Notes: generated by a model not told the origin, from the sequence alone. 64,000 bases of DNA from Chitinophagaceae bacterium (GCA_016722465.1 JADKJC010000002.1:1248662-1312661); one strand, 5' to 3'. Positions 48,794 to 57,903 are shown, numbered from the stretch's first letter. Numbers and translations are program-made.

Positions 48794-49435
48794 TTAAACG
48801 TCAAAACTTTGCACCTCCGGGTGCGTCAGTAAAAAATTATTCACCGCATCATAATTCCTGTTGGGCGAACTGATGCGGTATAAATAAACAGCATCATTAT
48901 TTTCTTTACTCACTTTCATGCACCTGAACGTAATATCGCCAGACCTTAAATATTCTTCCAGGTCTTTTTTAAAGTTGGCGCCGATCGATTCTGTTTTGAT
49001 GCGATAGTCTTTTACTTTATGCAGGTTGTTGATAAACCGCTGTACCGGCTCCAGCACAAACAAAGCCACTACCACCATTGATGTTACCACAATTGCCAAC
49101 GGGTAGTTATGGTAACCAATGGACATACCAAGAGCCGCAGTGATCCAGATAAGTGCTGCAGTGGTGAGGCCATTTACAGAAATCCCTTCTTTAAAAATAA
49201 CCCCGGCTCCAATAAAGCCAATACCCGTAACGATATTGCTGGCAATACGGTCGGGGCTTGTGCTGTTGCTTTCCCTGGAAAGTATGGTATATAAACAGGA
49301 CCCGACAGAGATCAATATCATGGTACGAAAGCCGGCAGGTTTGCTCCTGAACTCCCTTTCAATACCGATGATGGCACCAATAAAAAACGCAATCGAAACC
49401 TGTGCGGCTTCTTCAAGATAAAGTGTTATATCCAT
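48794..49435 (-). CDS. MgtC/SapB family membrane protein
   Basis: 213 aa. Four membrane helices with the family signature GIEREFRSKPAGFRTMILI and GFIGAGVIFKEGISVNGLTTAA, then a cytoplasmic ACT-like C-terminal domain (IGANFKKDLEEYLRS). MgtC proteins are linked to survival at low magnesium. No magnesium transporter sits next to it; the CNNM protein is 2 kb away. Confidence 0.9.
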   Translation of the reverse strand: MDITLYLEEAAQVSIAFFIGAIIGIEREFRSKPAGFRTMILISVGSCLYTILSRESNSTSPDRIASNIVTGIGFIGAGVIFKEGISVNGLTTAALIWITAALGMSIGYHNYPLAIVVTSMVVVALFVLEPVQRFINNLHKVKDYRIKTESIGANFKKDLEEYLRSGDITFRCMKVSKENNDAVYLYRISSPNRNYDAVNNFLLTHPEVQSFDV

Positions 49436-49577
49436 TTTGTACCCCGGTTAGTAGTAAAGGAAAGTTACTGCAAATTAATGGCACTTGAAATAGTACTTTT
49501 CTCACTTCTTTTTTAATAAAAAAACATGCTAAAAACAAGTAATATTATTTACATTTAATGATATTTAAACATTGAGA

Positions 49578-51197
49578 ATGAAAAAGTATTTTCTACCACT
49601 GCTACTTGCAGTTTGCTCCTCTGGATTTGCCCAAAATGTCGGCATTGGTACCAGCACCCCTCATGCAAATGCCCTATTGGAGTTAAGCAGTTCCAACAAA
49701 GGATTATTGTTGCCCCGGGTAAGTGATACGAATGCTATTACAGGTGCCAAACCTGCAGGCCTTACCATTTACAGCAATACAGACAAGAGCCTGTATTTTT
49801 ATAATGGTACCAACTGGCAAAAAAGTGCTGCCTCCGGGGATGCAAACAGTTTATGGTATTTGAAAAACGACAGTATATTGTTCACCGATCGAAAATATAT
49901 TGGCATTAATGCAGATGCAAATTTTAAAAAGCCTGTAAAGGGATTAAATATTTACGATGGCGGACTCTTAATTGAACCTGCTTATGTGTATACAAATACT
50001 GCTCCAACACCTTCGCAAACATTTACTATGAATAATACTGGGATTATCCAGTCTCCTTTAACTGACGACAGTGTGACACGAGTGTTTGACCCGGGTGGAG
50101 CCAATAATAATTATAACAATAATATGCAGGGTAATTTATTTGTTACCTGCCCCATAAATGTCCTTACATCAAAAATCAGTTTTAATACCAACGATTTTGG
50201 TCTTGGAACAGGTGATACGCTATGGATAAGCAGAGATGGCTATCCTGCCTGCAGAACAGACTATCATTTCCGCATAGCCGGTAGTACCATTGCACCTGAT
50301 GACCTGTATATAAATCAAAATTTTTTTGTAACCTTCCGTTCCAATGCGGATGGTGCCAATGGTAAAGGATTTGATATCACCATTAAAAAAATATACCTGT
50401 CACCGGGTCCTTCCCAGGAATATAATCTTGCCGCCGGCATGGGCTTTTATTTTAATCCAGGTAACGGTGCTTTACGAGCCGGGATTGCAGGTAATGGAAA
50501 AATTGGTATCAATTCTATTGCAATGGGAAATACTGCTGTAGCGTCAGGTCTTTCTGCCGTGGCCTTAGGAGCATCTGCTGTAGCTTTGGGTACAGTCTCC
50601 ACAGCGATAGGATTTGAAACAATAGCTTCAGGCAATTTTTCAACTTCCCTTGGTTATAAAAGCCTGTCACCAGGGGCCTATTCTTTTTCTGCCGGCATCG
50701 GCACAAATGCCTATGCTTTTGGTTCTACTGCGCTGGGTTATTACAATAACCCGATTGCTGGCAGCAACAGTACCAATTATATCGAGACAGATCCATTGCT
50801 TTATGTTGGAAATGGCAATTCAAGTTTTCCGGAAAATGCCCTCGTGGTATATAAAAATGCAGACATAGATATTAATGGGTACAGCAGGCTGGGCCCTGTT
50901 GCAGAAGGGGCACCGGCTATTAAAATGAAAGAATTATCCGGCACTACTTCCAATACAAACAATGGTAATGTTTCAATTACGCATGGTCTTAATTCGGCTA
51001 AAATCATTTCAGTTCAGGCATTGGTGGAATACAGTGCAGGTAATTTTGTACCAACCGCTTATACCTATGCTCAGGAACTGCATTTTAATTACCTGGTTCA
51101 AACAAACAGTATATTGATTGTAAATAATGCAAGCACCTGTGCCGGCACTTCTATCTGTAACAAGCCTGTAAAAATATTGATAACGTACAAGGAGTGA
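49578..51197 (+). CDS. Adhesin-like secreted protein with YadA-head-type repeats (copy 1)
   Basis: 539 aa from ATG 49578. Signal peptide (YFLPLLLAVCSSGFAQ), then the QNVGIGTSTPHANALLELSS segment shared by many Bacteroidota surface proteins. The middle has YadA-head style repeats (AMGNTAVASGLSAVALG, AIGFETIASGNFSTSLGY). The C-terminal SRLGPVAEGAPAIKMKELSG domain matches the next adhesin gene. It is probably surface exposed. Tandem paralogue of 51400-52941. Confidence 0.78.
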   Translation: MKKYFLPLLLAVCSSGFAQNVGIGTSTPHANALLELSSSNKGLLLPRVSDTNAITGAKPAGLTIYSNTDKSLYFYNGTNWQKSAASGDANSLWYLKNDSILFTDRKYIGINADANFKKPVKGLNIYDGGLLIEPAYVYTNTAPTPSQTFTMNNTGIIQSPLTDDSVTRVFDPGGANNNYNNNMQGNLFVTCPINVLTSKISFNTNDFGLGTGDTLWISRDGYPACRTDYHFRIAGSTIAPDDLYINQNFFVTFRSNADGANGKGFDITIKKIYLSPGPSQEYNLAAGMGFYFNPGNGALRAGIAGNGKIGINSIAMGNTAVASGLSAVALGASAVALGTVSTAIGFETIASGNFSTSLGYKSLSPGAYSFSAGIGTNAYAFGSTALGYYNNPIAGSNSTNYIETDPLLYVGNGNSSFPENALVVYKNADIDINGYSRLGPVAEGAPAIKMKELSGTTSNTNNGNVSITHGLNSAKIISVQALVEYSAGNFVPTAYTYAQELHFNYLVQTNSILIVNNASTCAGTSICNKPVKILITYKE

Positions 51198-51199
51198 GT

Positions 51200-51340
51200 T
51201 TAATGGCATTTAAAATAATCGAAAGGCTCTCTGCAATCATTGCGTTGATACAAAGCCCTGCAGGCGGCGCTGTAAAGTTCGCTGTTGCTGATTTGTTATA
51301 AATAGAAACATCCTTTGTCAGCCGGTTGGCAGGAAGTAAA
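51200..51340 (-). pseudogene. Decayed copy of the paaD 3' end
   Basis: Read on the minus strand, the last codons are LYQRNDCREPFDYFKCH then a stop, against LYQCSDCREPFDYFKCH in the intact paaD at 53045. Further in, the alignment keeps a constant 51-base spacing between two cysteine codons but includes a stop. It lies just behind adhesin copy 1, as intact paaD lies behind adhesin copy 2, which marks a duplication boundary. Confidence 0.7.
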
Positions 51341-51399
51341 AAAAGCATTTTCCTGCAGGTTTTTATTATTCGCCATATTTTTAGATAAACCATCTTAAT

Positions 51400-52941
51400 A
51401 TGTTACACAAATTCTTTTGCCTGGCATCAGCATTTTTTGTTTACCTCCATTGCGCTTCGCAAAATGTTGGTATCGGCACTACCACACCTAACGCCAGCGC
51501 ACAACTCGAAATTCAGTCTGCAACCAAGGGTTTGCTGCTTCCAAAGATCAGCATCGGCAATGTAAAGCTTGCTGCACCGGTTACCGCTCCCGCTACCGGC
51601 TTGCTGGTATACAATACCAACACGGCCATATCAGGTGGAGAAGGTGAGGGCTTTTATTACTGGAACGGAACAGAGTGGATCAATTTAAAAACAGCCTCCA
51701 ATGCATGGGGTACGAATGGTAATGGATACACAGGACCAGGCATCCCGGTATTGGGAACCAGGAACAATATGCCCATCCTTGTACTCATGAATAATCAAAA
51801 AAGCGCTTATCTCGATTCATTTAATACCCATTATGGATTCAGGGCAGCCAATAATTATACTACCGGGAAAAATAATGTTGCCATTGGAAGAAATGCGCTG
51901 GAACTGAATGAGGACAAAAGCAAACTGGTAGCAGTTGGAGACAGCGCTTTGTATTCAAACGGGCTGGGAGCTGCAGATGTCAGCCAGGGTGAGCAGAATA
52001 CCGCTGTTGGATACAGGGCCTTAAAGAATAATACACTCGGATCATATAATACATCATTAGGCTATAGTACACTATTCCGCAACACAACAGGTTTTGATAA
52101 CACGGCGGTAGGCACATCAGCACTTGGAAGTAATACCACCGGTACAAACAATGTTGCAGTTGGGTCTTTTTCAATGCTTACCTCAACCCTGTCAAAAAGA
52201 TGCATTGGTATCGGTGCCTATACTTTAATATACAACAGGAGGGATGATATTATTGCCATCGGCGACAGTGCTTTGTTGAACAATTCTTTTTTTCTCAGCG
52301 ATGTTAATCTTGGCATTAACAACCTTGCCATTGGAAGCAAAGCTTTATTCGGCAACATTGCCGGCAATAATAACCTGGCCATCGGCAGGGAAGCACTATT
52401 AAACAACGTCAGCGGCAATAACAACCTTGCTCTTGGTTATCACAGTGGTTTTTTTAACTCAGGTAGCGGTAACCTTTTCCTGGGGAATAATGCGGGTGCC
52501 AATGCCAGAAGTTCAAATAAGTTATATATTGAAAACTCAGAAGCAGATAGTACAGCGGCATTGATTTATGGCGATTTTTCTGCAGACAGCCTTAGCCTGA
52601 ATGCTAAAGTGAATATTCGTGATTATACCAGGCTAGGCACACAGGCAAGCGGAGCACCTGCCATTAAAATGAAAAAGATTTTTATCCCTTCCGGCCCGGC
52701 AGTTAACGGGGTACAAGGTTACGCCCTGGGCAGTGGTATTACCGACAGCAAAGTAATTGGTGTGCAGGTAACTTTGGCTTATTCAGGCCAATGGAAAATA
52801 CCACCCTCCTATATTGATACACCCGGTTATGAATATAATATACAAATACAAAACAATAACCTGGTGATAGTGCTGAAAAATGGCAGCAGCGCCAATATTG
52901 GCAGCAAACCAATTACTGCATTAATCACTTATGAAGAGTGA
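51400..52941 (+). CDS. Adhesin-like secreted protein with YadA-head-type repeats (copy 2)
   Basis: 513 aa. Signal peptide (FCLASAFFVYLHCASQ), QNVGIGTTTPNASAQLEIQ, then many head-type repeats (AVGYRALKNNTLGSYN, AVGTSALGSNTTGTNN, LAIGREALLNNVSGNN). The C-terminus TRLGTQASGAPAIKMKKIF is shared with copy 1. Repeat number differs between the copies, as expected for such proteins. No obvious type IX sorting domain; it ends LITYEE. Confidence 0.78.
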   Translation: MLHKFFCLASAFFVYLHCASQNVGIGTTTPNASAQLEIQSATKGLLLPKISIGNVKLAAPVTAPATGLLVYNTNTAISGGEGEGFYYWNGTEWINLKTASNAWGTNGNGYTGPGIPVLGTRNNMPILVLMNNQKSAYLDSFNTHYGFRAANNYTTGKNNVAIGRNALELNEDKSKLVAVGDSALYSNGLGAADVSQGEQNTAVGYRALKNNTLGSYNTSLGYSTLFRNTTGFDNTAVGTSALGSNTTGTNNVAVGSFSMLTSTLSKRCIGIGAYTLIYNRRDDIIAIGDSALLNNSFFLSDVNLGINNLAIGSKALFGNIAGNNNLAIGREALLNNVSGNNNLALGYHSGFFNSGSGNLFLGNNAGANARSSNKLYIENSEADSTAALIYGDFSADSLSLNAKVNIRDYTRLGTQASGAPAIKMKKIFIPSGPAVNGVQGYALGSGITDSKVIGVQVTLAYSGQWKIPPSYIDTPGYEYNIQIQNNNLVIVLKNGSSANIGSKPITALITYEE

Positions 52942-53044
52942 ATTGTTTAATTGTTTTGAAAGAACCTTTTATTTTAATACGGGTACTGGTTTTTTGGAGA
53001 TAAAATCGGAAGATTTTTTGTAAATATAAAAGCTGCAGTTATTA

Positions 53045-53578
53045 TTAATGGCATTTGAAATAATCAAACGGCTCTCTGCAATCACTGCATTGATACAATG
53101 CTTTGCAGGCAGTACTGCCAAATTCACTTAATAGTTTTGTATTGCAAGATTTACACTGAGGGCAAGCTACTCCATCGGCAGGTATCGTAAATCTTTTATC
53201 GGGCGGGGCAATGCCGTATGCATTTAATTTCTTTTTTCCTTCTTCACTCATCCATGCCGTTGTCCATGCCGGTGAAAGCGATTGCGTGACCGTTACTTTT
53301 TTAAACCCGAGGGTGGCCAGCATCACACGAATCTCAGCAGCGATCATATCCATGGCAGGGCAGCCGGTGTAGGTAGAGGTAATGATTACTTCAATTTCAA
53401 TATCGCCTGGTGCGTCTTCTTTTACTTTGATTGCTCTTACAATACCAAGATCAACAATCGATAACACTGGAATCTCCGGGTCACAGATCTCTTCCAGGTA
53501 ACCCATGATCACTCTTTCATTAACGGGTGTGTTTGTTTTATTATCGTAGTTCATCATACTGTTGAATTTACCATTCAC
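53045..53578 (-). CDS. paaD: PaaD, Fe-S assembly factor of phenylacetyl-CoA epoxidase
   Basis: 177 aa. MIP18-like N-terminal domain (EEICDPEIPVLSIVDLGIV, TYTGCPAMDMI) and a C-terminal zinc ribbon with CPQCKSC and CSDCREPFDYFKCH. PaaD helps mature the diiron epoxidase PaaABCE that forms epoxyphenylacetyl-CoA. It overlaps paaC by 11 bp. An inactive copy of its tail lies at 51200-51340. Confidence 0.92.
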   Translation of the reverse strand: MNGKFNSMMNYDNKTNTPVNERVIMGYLEEICDPEIPVLSIVDLGIVRAIKVKEDAPGDIEIEVIITSTYTGCPAMDMIAAEIRVMLATLGFKKVTVTQSLSPAWTTAWMSEEGKKKLNAYGIAPPDKRFTIPADGVACPQCKSCNTKLLSEFGSTACKALYQCSDCREPFDYFKCH

Positions 53579-54389
53579 AGTTTGGATAAGCCCTTTGCAT
53601 GTATTGCAGTTCTGTCAGAATATAACCCATGTATTCTGTATGAACACCATTCTTTCCGCCGACTTGCATAAAAGTATTTAAAGGAACTTGTAAAGTAGCT
53701 TCATCAAAAACTGCCTGCACTCTTTTACTCCAGTCTTCTTTCAGTGTTAAAAAATCCACGCCGGCTTCCTTTTCATAATCTGCAGGCACGAACATTTCAC
53801 CTGTATAACGCCACAATTCTTCCACCGCTTTTATCATTCGCTGATGACTTTCTTCAGTGCCATCACCCAGTCGTACCACCCACTCGCTACTCCAGCGTAA
53901 ATGATATTTTATTTCCTTTAAAGCTTTGGCAGTAATGCCTGCTACCTGATCATCGGGATGATGCTGCAATTGTTCAAACAACAGGTACTGAAACTGGCTG
54001 AATAAATATTGCCGCAGGATGGTTTGTGCCCAATCGCCCTTTGGCTGTTCAACCAGTAAGAGATTTTTAAACTCCCGTTCAGGTCTCAAGCCTGCCAGTT
54101 TATCTTCGTCGGTATCACCAATAAGACTGGCTGCATACTGGTAAAAATTTCTTGACTGCCCTATCAGGTCGAGTGCGATATTGGTAATGGCAATATCCTG
54201 CTCCAGCACCGGCCCATGCCCACACCACTCACTGTTTCTATGCGAAAGTATCAGGCTGTTGTCTGCCAGATGAAGGATATAAGCCTCCCTGAATCCCTCC
54301 AAAGGAGGGACTTGTAAAGACTCCGCAGTTTTTACATTCTCTATATTAATTGAACGATTTGCATCTTGCATATAGTAAAGTCTTTTCAA
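53568..54389 (-). CDS. paaC: PaaC, phenylacetyl-CoA epoxidase structural subunit
   Basis: 273 aa; the family core starts at YILHLADNSLILSHRNSEW and includes EQDIAITNIALDLIGQSRNF and YHLRWSSEWVVRLGDGT. PaaC pairs with PaaA in the diiron monooxygenase. Before the core is an N-terminal extension of about 35 residues, whose VPPLEGFREA stretch is encoded by the 30-bp palindromic repeat (54284-54313). ATG 54371 is an alternative start six codons in. Confidence 0.9.
   Translation of the reverse strand: MKRLYYMQDANRSINIENVKTAESLQVPPLEGFREAYILHLADNSLILSHRNSEWCGHGPVLEQDIAITNIALDLIGQSRNFYQYAASLIGDTDEDKLAGLRPEREFKNLLLVEQPKGDWAQTILRQYLFSQFQYLLFEQLQHHPDDQVAGITAKALKEIKYHLRWSSEWVVRLGDGTEESHQRMIKAVEELWRYTGEMFVPADYEKEAGVDFLTLKEDWSKRVQAVFDEATLQVPLNTFMQVGGKNGVHTEYMGYILTELQYMQRAYPNCEW
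54284..54313. repeat. Palindromic repeat copy 1, in frame within paaC
   Basis: CCTCCCTGAATCCCTCCAAA then GGAGGGACTT. The stem TCCCTCC-AAA-GGAGGGA folds as a 7-bp hairpin. On the coding strand it encodes VPPLEGFREA inside the N-terminal extension of PaaC. Confidence 0.85.
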
Positions 54390-54403
54390 TTTTTCTTACT
54401 CTT

Positions 54404-54433
54404 AAGCCCTTCCTTTGAAGGGGTTTGGGGAGG
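54404..54433. repeat. Palindromic repeat copy 2, between paaB and paaC
   Basis: Diverged copy: AAGCCCTTCCTTTGAAGGGG then TTTGGGGAGG, with stem CCCTTC/GAAGGG. It abuts the paaB stop codon at 54434-54436. Confidence 0.7.
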
Positions 54434-54823
54434 CTACATGTGATTTACCTCATCAGGCAATTGATAAAAAGTCGGATGCCGGTAAATCTTATCAACCGCC
54501 GGCTCGTACAATTCGCCTGCTTCTTCCGGGTTGGATGCGGTAATGTATTTACTTTCTACCACCCAAATACTAACGCCTTCCATTCTTCTTGTATACACGT
54601 CCCTGGCATTTTCAATGGCCATTGCTGCGTCTGCTGCATGCAGGCTGCCAACATGCTTGTGATCTAATCCCTGTTTACTCCGGATGAAAATTTCCCAAAG
54701 TGGCCAACCCCCGGCCTCCCTAAATCCCTCCGATGGAGGGACTTCAGCGCTTTTTGGTTGATTACTTCCTGCTATTTCTTCAGGGATATCGCCGTAATAG
54801 AATTTTTTTATCTCTATGCTCAT
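54434..54823 (-). CDS. paaB: PaaB, phenylacetyl-CoA epoxidase subunit
   Basis: 129 aa; the family core is WPLWEIFIRSKQGLDHKHVG, NARDVYTRRMEGVSIWVV and VYRHPTFY-like IYRHPTFYQLPDE near the C-terminus. PaaB is a small subunit needed by the epoxidase complex. Normal family members start close to WPLW; here about 38 extra residues precede it, including VPPSEGFREA encoded by the palindromic repeat at 54715-54744. Sits between paaA (19 bp upstream) and paaC. Confidence 0.92.
   Translation of the reverse strand: MSIEIKKFYYGDIPEEIAGSNQPKSAEVPPSEGFREAGGWPLWEIFIRSKQGLDHKHVGSLHAADAAMAIENARDVYTRRMEGVSIWVVESKYITASNPEEAGELYEPAVDKIYRHPTFYQLPDEVNHM
54715..54744. repeat. Palindromic repeat copy 3, in frame within paaB
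   Basis: CCTCCCTAAATCCCTCCGAT then GGAGGGACTT, with stem TCCCTCC-GAT-GGAGGGA. It is translated as VPPSEGFREA in the N-terminal extension of PaaB. Confidence 0.85.
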
Positions 54824-54842
54824 ATAAAAGAGGTTTAAAATT

Positions 54843-55807
54843 TTATGCTCTTTCTAAAGTCCCTACTTGGGAGGGATTTAGGGAGGCTTTCTTTTTTTCT
54901 GCATAAGCCATCGCTGCTTCTCTCACCCATTGTCCCTCTTCATGAGCTTTTCTTCTTGCTTCCAATCGTTGTTTATTGCAGGGGCCATTGCCTTTTACTA
55001 CTGCCCAAAATTCATCCCAGTTGATCTCACCAAAATCATAATGTCCTCTTGCTTCATTCCATTGCAGTTTATCATCCGGCAGCTTCATACCCAGCACTTT
55101 TATCTGTTCGGCGATCATGTCAATAAACTGCTGCCGCAGTTCATCATTCGTTTTTCTTTTAATCTTCCACTTCATACTCTGGTCACTGTTGGTGCTTTCT
55201 GAATCTTTGGGGCCAAACATCATCAGGCTTGGCCACCACCAGCGGTTAATGGCATCCTGGCACATGGCTTTTGTTCAGTAGTTCCCCTTGATAAAACCAA
55301 TAAAGTTTCAAAGCCCTGCCGCTGGTGAAAACTTTCTTCTTTACAGATCCTTACCATCGCTCTTGCATAAGGCCCGTAACTGGTGCGGCAAAGCATCACC
55401 TGGTTCAGAATGGCTGCTCCGTCCACCAGCCAACCGATAGCTCCCATGTCTGCCCATGTTAATGCCGGATAATTAAAGATGGAAGAATATTTTGCCTTGC
55501 CGCTGTGCAGGTCGTTGATCATTTCATCCCTGCTCATACCCAGCGTTTCAGCAGCACTGTACAGGTACAGCCCGTGGCCGCCCTCATCCTGCACTTTGGC
55601 CAGTAAAATGGCTTTCCGTTTTAAGGATGGTGCCCGGGTGATCCAGTTGCCCTCCGGCAGCATTCCCACAATTTCACTGTGTGCATGCTGGCTTATCTGG
55701 CGCAAATTGGTTTTGCGGTAAGCATCGGGCATCCAGTCTTTTGGTTCAATTTTTACTTCCCGATCAACCTTATCCTGGAACAATTTTTCGAGATCCTGTA
55801 AAAGCAT
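54843..55807 (-). CDS. paaA: PaaA, catalytic diiron subunit of phenylacetyl-CoA epoxidase, frame interrupted
   Basis: Frames 55223-55807 and 54843-55265 make one ~321-aa protein. One base is missing in the T-run at 55269-55272; with it the junction reads [17 protein letters not shown]. Diiron ligand regions: [32 protein letters not shown] and [13 protein letters not shown]. It inserts one oxygen into the ring of phenylacetyl-CoA. The last residues ([13 protein letters not shown]) come from a palindromic repeat in reverse orientation. First gene of paaABCD. Confidence 0.9.
54857..54886. repeat. Palindromic repeat copy 4, forms the end of paaA
   Basis: AAGTCCCTACTTGGGAGGGA then TTTAGGGAGG, opposite in orientation to the copies in paaB and paaC. 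It codes for most of SLNPSQVGT just before the paaA stop. Confidence 0.8.
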
Positions 55808-55825
55808 ACGATTTTATTTGTAGTG

Positions 55826-55856
55826 TAAAGATAATAAAAAAGCTAACAGTTGTTAG
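55826..55856 (-). promoter_or_regulatory. Likely paaA promoter with TetR-type operator
   Basis: On the minus strand TATCTTTA (55826-55833) resembles the Bacteroidota -7 box TAnnTTTG and lies 19 bp before the paaA start. The perfect palindrome CTAACA-GT-TGTTAG at 55843-55856 sits where the -33 region would be. Its AACA-NN-TGTT core matches the operator-like site beside the TetR gene at 36876. Confidence 0.45.
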
Positions 55857-55941
55857 TACGCCTGCCGCCAAATCAACTTTTAAGTAATTCCTGTTGGTTT
55901 TCGGTACCCTATCGCTGGTAAATTTTAAACAGGAATCACAG

Positions 55942-55972
55942 TTGGTTGCTATTGTGTAGTTCCTTACTTTTG
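55942..55972 (+). promoter_or_regulatory. Likely tRNA-Arg promoter
   Basis: TTG at 55942-55944 and TACTTTTG at 55965-55972 fit the Bacteroidota TTG / TAnnTTTG promoter with a 20-bp spacer. It is 44 bp upstream of the tRNA. Confidence 0.5.
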
Positions 55973-56016
55973 CAGCCGCTATTCTGAAGGCAGTATTTGC
56001 AATTCAAAATCAGTAT

Positions 56017-56088
56017 GGTCCCGTAGTTCAGTGGATAGAATAGAAGTTTCCTAAACTTTAGACACAAGTTCGATTCTTGTCGGGACTA
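56017..56088 (+). tRNA. tRNA-Arg (anticodon CCT)
   Basis: 72 nt cloverleaf: acceptor GGTCCCG/CGGGACT, D-arm GTTC/GAAT, anticodon stem GAAGT/ACTTT with loop TTCCTAA (anticodon CCT, reads AGG), T-arm ACAAG-TTCGATT-CTTGT and discriminator A. CCA is not fully encoded. The antisense strand codes for the last residues of the recombinase gene, marking an integration site. Confidence 0.93.
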
Positions 56089-57660
56089 CCCAGTGAGAAT
56101 AATGGTCATTTTTTTCAAAATGGCCATTATTTTTTTTGCCTGAAACCTGCGCCTGTGCAGCGATTAGAGCGAATATGGTGTTTACTCTCGGAGTTCGAAC
56201 AATGTCATTTTCTTTATTGTAGGTCATACCCTCCGGAAACACCAGTTTCTGAATGATTTGCTTGTTATTAAAATCGGCTCTTTGCCACAACTGGCCTAGG
56301 TTTTCAGCTAATTTTATTCCCTTCGAAACAACTTTTTCGAGGTTCGAACTAATTTTTGAACTGTTTTCAATTTCGGTGATGATTTCCTTTAACTGATCCT
56401 CATATTTTTGTTTAAAGCTGTTGTAAACTTCCTTGTCAATTGCTCTTTCTATAAATGACTCATGCAGGTTATTTATTTTAATTTTTATTTCGCTCGCCTG
56501 CTTTCTTAATGTCGCCAGCATGTGGTGCTGCTCGGAAAACTTTGCATTAAGAATGGCTAGTATTTTTTCATACAACTGACCAGTTAAACTTTTTTTAACT
56601 GAAAATCTATCCAGCTCTGTTTTAAATTTTTCATTCAGATGGGCTGCTTTAATATTTACACAAGAGCCCTTGTCCCTTGTTTTATAATAATAGATTCCCT
56701 TCTGCTGATAACCAGTGAAAGGTGACAATGATATTTCATCCTTCATGAATGATTTGAGAGGTAAATCATCAATCTTACCATTTTTGGGTATGCCATTATG
56801 AGGATTACTGGTTAAGACCGTATTTGCTTTTTTGAACAATTCAACTGATACTAAAGGAGGGTGCTGACCTTTTCTTACATCACCAGGAATAAGACTGTGC
56901 GTAATGAACCCGCAATAAAAAGGATTGAGTATCCTCACGAAACTCTTATACTGTATCGTTGAACCCATGTTTCTCATTTTGTCAACGATCTCAATATTAT
57001 TCATTCTTCCTTCGGCTTTCCATTTAAACGCCAGTTTTAGTAACTCTCCATCTTTGTTGATCACATATTTATGGTTCCTTGCTTTCTCCTTCCGGTTCAG
57101 GTTATCATAGCCAAACGGGACGGTACCAACCCAATAACCCTTTTGCAGGTTCTCGATCATTCCCTTCACCGTTTTATCCCTCCGTAAGTCATTATCAAAC
57201 TGGCTGAACAAAAGAAAAATATCTTTTTGAAACTTGCCTGCTGGTGTTGAGGCGTCCGTTCCTGGCTCACTGCCAAAAGACTGATACCAATCTTATAAAG
57301 TTCATTGGTTAAGTAAATGGCATTGGCGCCGCTTCTTGAGAACCTGTCAAAGGAATAAACTACGATTGAATCGATCTTGCGGTCTTTCTTCACGTAATCC
57401 AGCATTTTTTTAAACTCCTTTCTTTCATCCTTCTGAGCAGATTCATAGGTACCACCAAAGTACTGCGCTATCTGAATACCTTTACGGATACAAAAATCTT
57501 CGCAGTGTCTTTTCTGGCTTGCAAGACTGCTGTTATCTTCCTGTTCCTTGCTGGAGACCCTGGTGTAAATCACACAGGTTTTGGTTTGCCTTGCACTCAG
57601 TACTTTATGCTGCTTGGCAAATTCATTTGGTAATACCTCGTTCGATAAATTGTTTATCAT
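56051..57660 (-). CDS. Large serine recombinase, frame interrupted
   Basis: Frames 57166-57660 and 56051-57211 form one ~536-aa protein. Adding one base near 57259-57260 restores SQETDASTPAGKFQKDIFLL, the usual family sequence. Parts: catalytic N-terminal domain (Ser in YTRVSSKEQ, then SFDRFSRSGAN), Recombinase domain (YWVGTVPFGYD), a zinc-ribbon region that keeps GYQQKGIYYYK but has lost most cysteines, and a C-terminal coiled coil. The last residues (VVPTRIELVSKV) are read from the tRNA-Arg antisense strand. It probably integrated a mobile element at this tRNA. Confidence 0.9.
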
Positions 57661-57811
57661 GAGATCTGTTTATTTCGTTAAACAAAAAATCAGCTATAAT
57701 TTCTGCCAACAGGTTCAATTGCTGGTCTTCAGAGAAACTGTGCTTGTCGTTTTTACGTTCGCTTTTAGAATCAATTTTAAGTTGATTTAAATCTTCAGCT
57801 TTACTTGCCAT
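57623..57811 (-). CDS. Small protein upstream of the recombinase
   Basis: 62 aa with a charged N-terminus and a conserved-looking LNLLAEIIADFLFNEIN segment. It overlaps the recombinase start by 38 bp, so the two are translationally coupled. Short helical proteins of this kind often precede serine recombinases in Bacteroidota elements; the function is not known. Confidence 0.6.
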   Translation of the reverse strand: MASKAEDLNQLKIDSKSERKNDKHSFSEDQQLNLLAEIIADFLFNEINRSHDKQFIERGITK

Positions 57812-57903
57812 TGGATTTTAATATCCGTGGCGGGTAGTTCTGTGTTTCAGATTGACCCTCCAAGTAAATAATATAACCTGGCTTATCCAGTGTATTTATG
57901 TTA

